Below are positions 28,810 to 29,596 of a stretch of 29,596 nucleotides of DNA, piece after piece. Below the pieces are notes generated by a model. The model worked only from the letters and a program-made list of their open reading frames with translations. It did not search any database and had not been told where the DNA came from. Source of the stretch: a virus. The stretch spans positions 1 to 29,596 of the IMG/VR virus record IMGVR_UViG_3300025308_000075; one strand, 5' to 3'. The number at the start of each line of letters is the position of its first letter. The first letter of the stretch is position 1. A program made the position numbers and the translations under genes.

Positions 28810-29172
28810 TTAAAGTGGCGATCTGCGGACGGCGCGAGCGCGGCACTTGCCGTAGGTGATGAGCCAACCCTGGTCTCCATAGTCTAAGTCCTGACCCCAG
28901 GCGGAACCTGCCGACCGCTGCGTATTCGACCAGTACCAGTCCTTCTTGAATTGGCCTGGAAGATGCTTGTAGAACATGGCCTGCTCGACGCGATCAGGTA
29001 GGTCGCCGCCGATGGATTTGGCCCAGTCCATCTGGGTCTGCCAGTCGGCATCGTCGTTGTCGGCGTCAAGCAGGATGACGTGGTGACCAGTTCCGTCAGG
29101 GTTGATGATCGCGCCGGCGTAGATCTCGCCGTCGTTGAGTTCGGGCATGGGGAAGCGGGTTGGTGCGTTCAT
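28810..29172 (-). CDS. DGR target protein 2 (CLec/DUF1566-like fold, variable C-terminus)
   Basis: The 120-residue product has the same architecture as the neighbouring target: HHVILLDADNDDADWQ, then SIGGDLPDRVEQAMFYKHLPGQF, KDWYWSNTQRSAGSAW and the variable end. Outside the VR the two targets are only distantly alike, so they are an old duplication whose ends are kept alike by the shared template. Residues 93-108 differ from the template at all ten Asn codons (G, D, D, Y, D, G, L, I, Y, G). AAGGAG precedes the ATG. Confidence 0.9.
   Translation of the reverse strand: MNAPTRFPMPELNDGEIYAGAIINPDGTGHHVILLDADNDDADWQTQMDWAKSIGGDLPDRVEQAMFYKHLPGQFKKDWYWSNTQRSAGSAWGQDLDYGDQGWLITYGKCRARAVRRSPL
28823..28921 (-). 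repeat. DGR variable repeat 2 (VR2)
   Basis: This 99-base copy of the TR differs at 14 template adenines. In addition two changes are not at adenine: plus-strand base 28885 (template g to t, giving Phe to Leu in the protein) and 28915 (template g to c) near the 5' end of the coding strand. The 3' end is identical to VR1 through the IMH-like part, again followed by AGATC in place of the AGCTC of TR. Confidence 0.94.
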
Positions 29173-29190
29173 TTGAATCTCCTTGTGTAG

Positions 29191-29596
29191 TTAATTGCTG
29201 CGGGTGAGTGCGGCTTTAACGGTGGCGGGCATCTGGCCGCGCGGCTTGTCTTTTGCGCCGAGCACCGCCTTGTTTTTCTGGAAGGCCGCAGGCGCGGCGG
29301 TGGGCGTTCTGCCTGCCTTGCGGTCTTCGTGCTGGCCTTCCTGCCTGGCCTCGGCCTTGAGGCTGTAGCCTTCGATGATGGCCAGTAGGTAGCCGTGGCT
29401 CTTGAGCGGCAGGGTGAGGTTGTCGCGCTTGGCGATCATCTCGGTCAGCGCCATCGTCCAGTAGTCCTGCGGCGCACTCCAGGTGCGGCCGCTGCGCTCG
29501 ATCCGTGCGGCGGCGACCATCGGCAGCAGCTCGTTGAGCAGGTTGGCCACGCGGTCGAACGAGAGCTGGCGCTGCGCCGGGCGGAACAGGCCGAGG
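29191..29596 (-). CDS. Unknown early protein (partial, 5' end outside window)
   Basis: The frame is open to the right edge, so the GTG at 29550 is not needed as a start. The visible part has about 134 residues and reads FRPAQRQLSFDRVANLLNELLP at its beginning, then PQDYWTMALTEMIAKRDNLTLPLKSHGYLLAIIEG and a basic, low-complexity C-terminus (DRKAGRTPTAAPAAFQKNK). No family was recognised. It lies 18 bases before target gene 2 and probably shares its transcript. The conserved helical part and the basic tail suggest a nucleic-acid or protein-binding role, but this is open. Confidence 0.6.
   Translation of the reverse strand, partial: LGLFRPAQRQLSFDRVANLLNELLPMVAAARIERSGRTWSAPQDYWTMALTEMIAKRDNLTLPLKSHGYLLAIIEGYSLKAEARQEGQHEDRKAGRTPTAAPAAFQKNKAVLGAKDKPRGQMPATVKAALTRSN

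Noticed and set aside
1-29596. CRISPR array, insertion sequence or rRNA
   Set aside because: No regularly spaced direct repeats, no transposase frame with inverted ends and no rRNA-like sequence was seen. The Mu-type transposase must lie outside the window.

Overview
The window is most of a Mu-like transposable prophage (Mu-type Myoviridae) from a GC-rich proteobacterium. It runs from the early region into the tail genes, and every recognisable protein gene lies on the minus strand, so the phage reads right to left. A betaproteobacterial host is plausible because of the GC-rich codon use and two chromosomal-type palindromic repeats (12101-12140 and 23404-23456). The taxon is inference only. 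The transposase (A/B) and repressor end of the prophage lies beyond the right edge, and the last tail-fibre genes lie beyond the left edge.

Early region (29596 to about 24019): a partial unknown gene is followed by a diversity-generating retroelement (DGR). The DGR has two tandem target genes, each ending in a 99-bp variable repeat, then avd, a template repeat (TR) and a reverse transcriptase with the DGR-type IGNLSSQ and YVDD motifs. TR and VR differ almost only at TR adenines (coding strand). Downstream are a winged-helix regulator, a Gam-like protein, an ASCH-domain protein, an HU-like protein, GemA and a Mor-family activator.

A membrane protein of moron type (23472-23984) and an intrinsic terminator separate the early and late regions. 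Late block 1 (23311 to 15325) encodes a Cys-rich protein, holin, transglycosylase, nested spanins Rz/Rz1, a small zinc-ribbon protein, counterparts of Mu gp25 and gp26, both terminase subunits, the portal, a minor head protein with a nuclease-like tail, and the gpG morphogenesis protein. It ends in two terminator-like hairpins. Late block 2 (15057 to 6307) encodes the protease with a nested scaffold, decoration protein, major head protein, head-tail connectors, tail sheath, tail tube, a frameshifted assembly chaperone and the tape measure. Late block 3 (6234 to the left edge) encodes the DNA circulation protein N, the baseplate genes and the tail fibre.

Each late block is preceded by the same composite site: a GGAA-N4-TTCC dyad, then CCTTAACT, then a -10-like hexamer. 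The dyad-to-hexamer distance is identical in all three (32.5 bp), and the first start codon falls at the predicted +1. I read these as late promoters of the single Mor/C-type activator, producing nearly leaderless first genes. The other points of note are a plus-strand tRNA-like element with its own sigma70-like promoter (15779-15898) and an unexpected hydrophobic N-terminus on the major head protein. No gene-free stretch longer than 300 bases was found.
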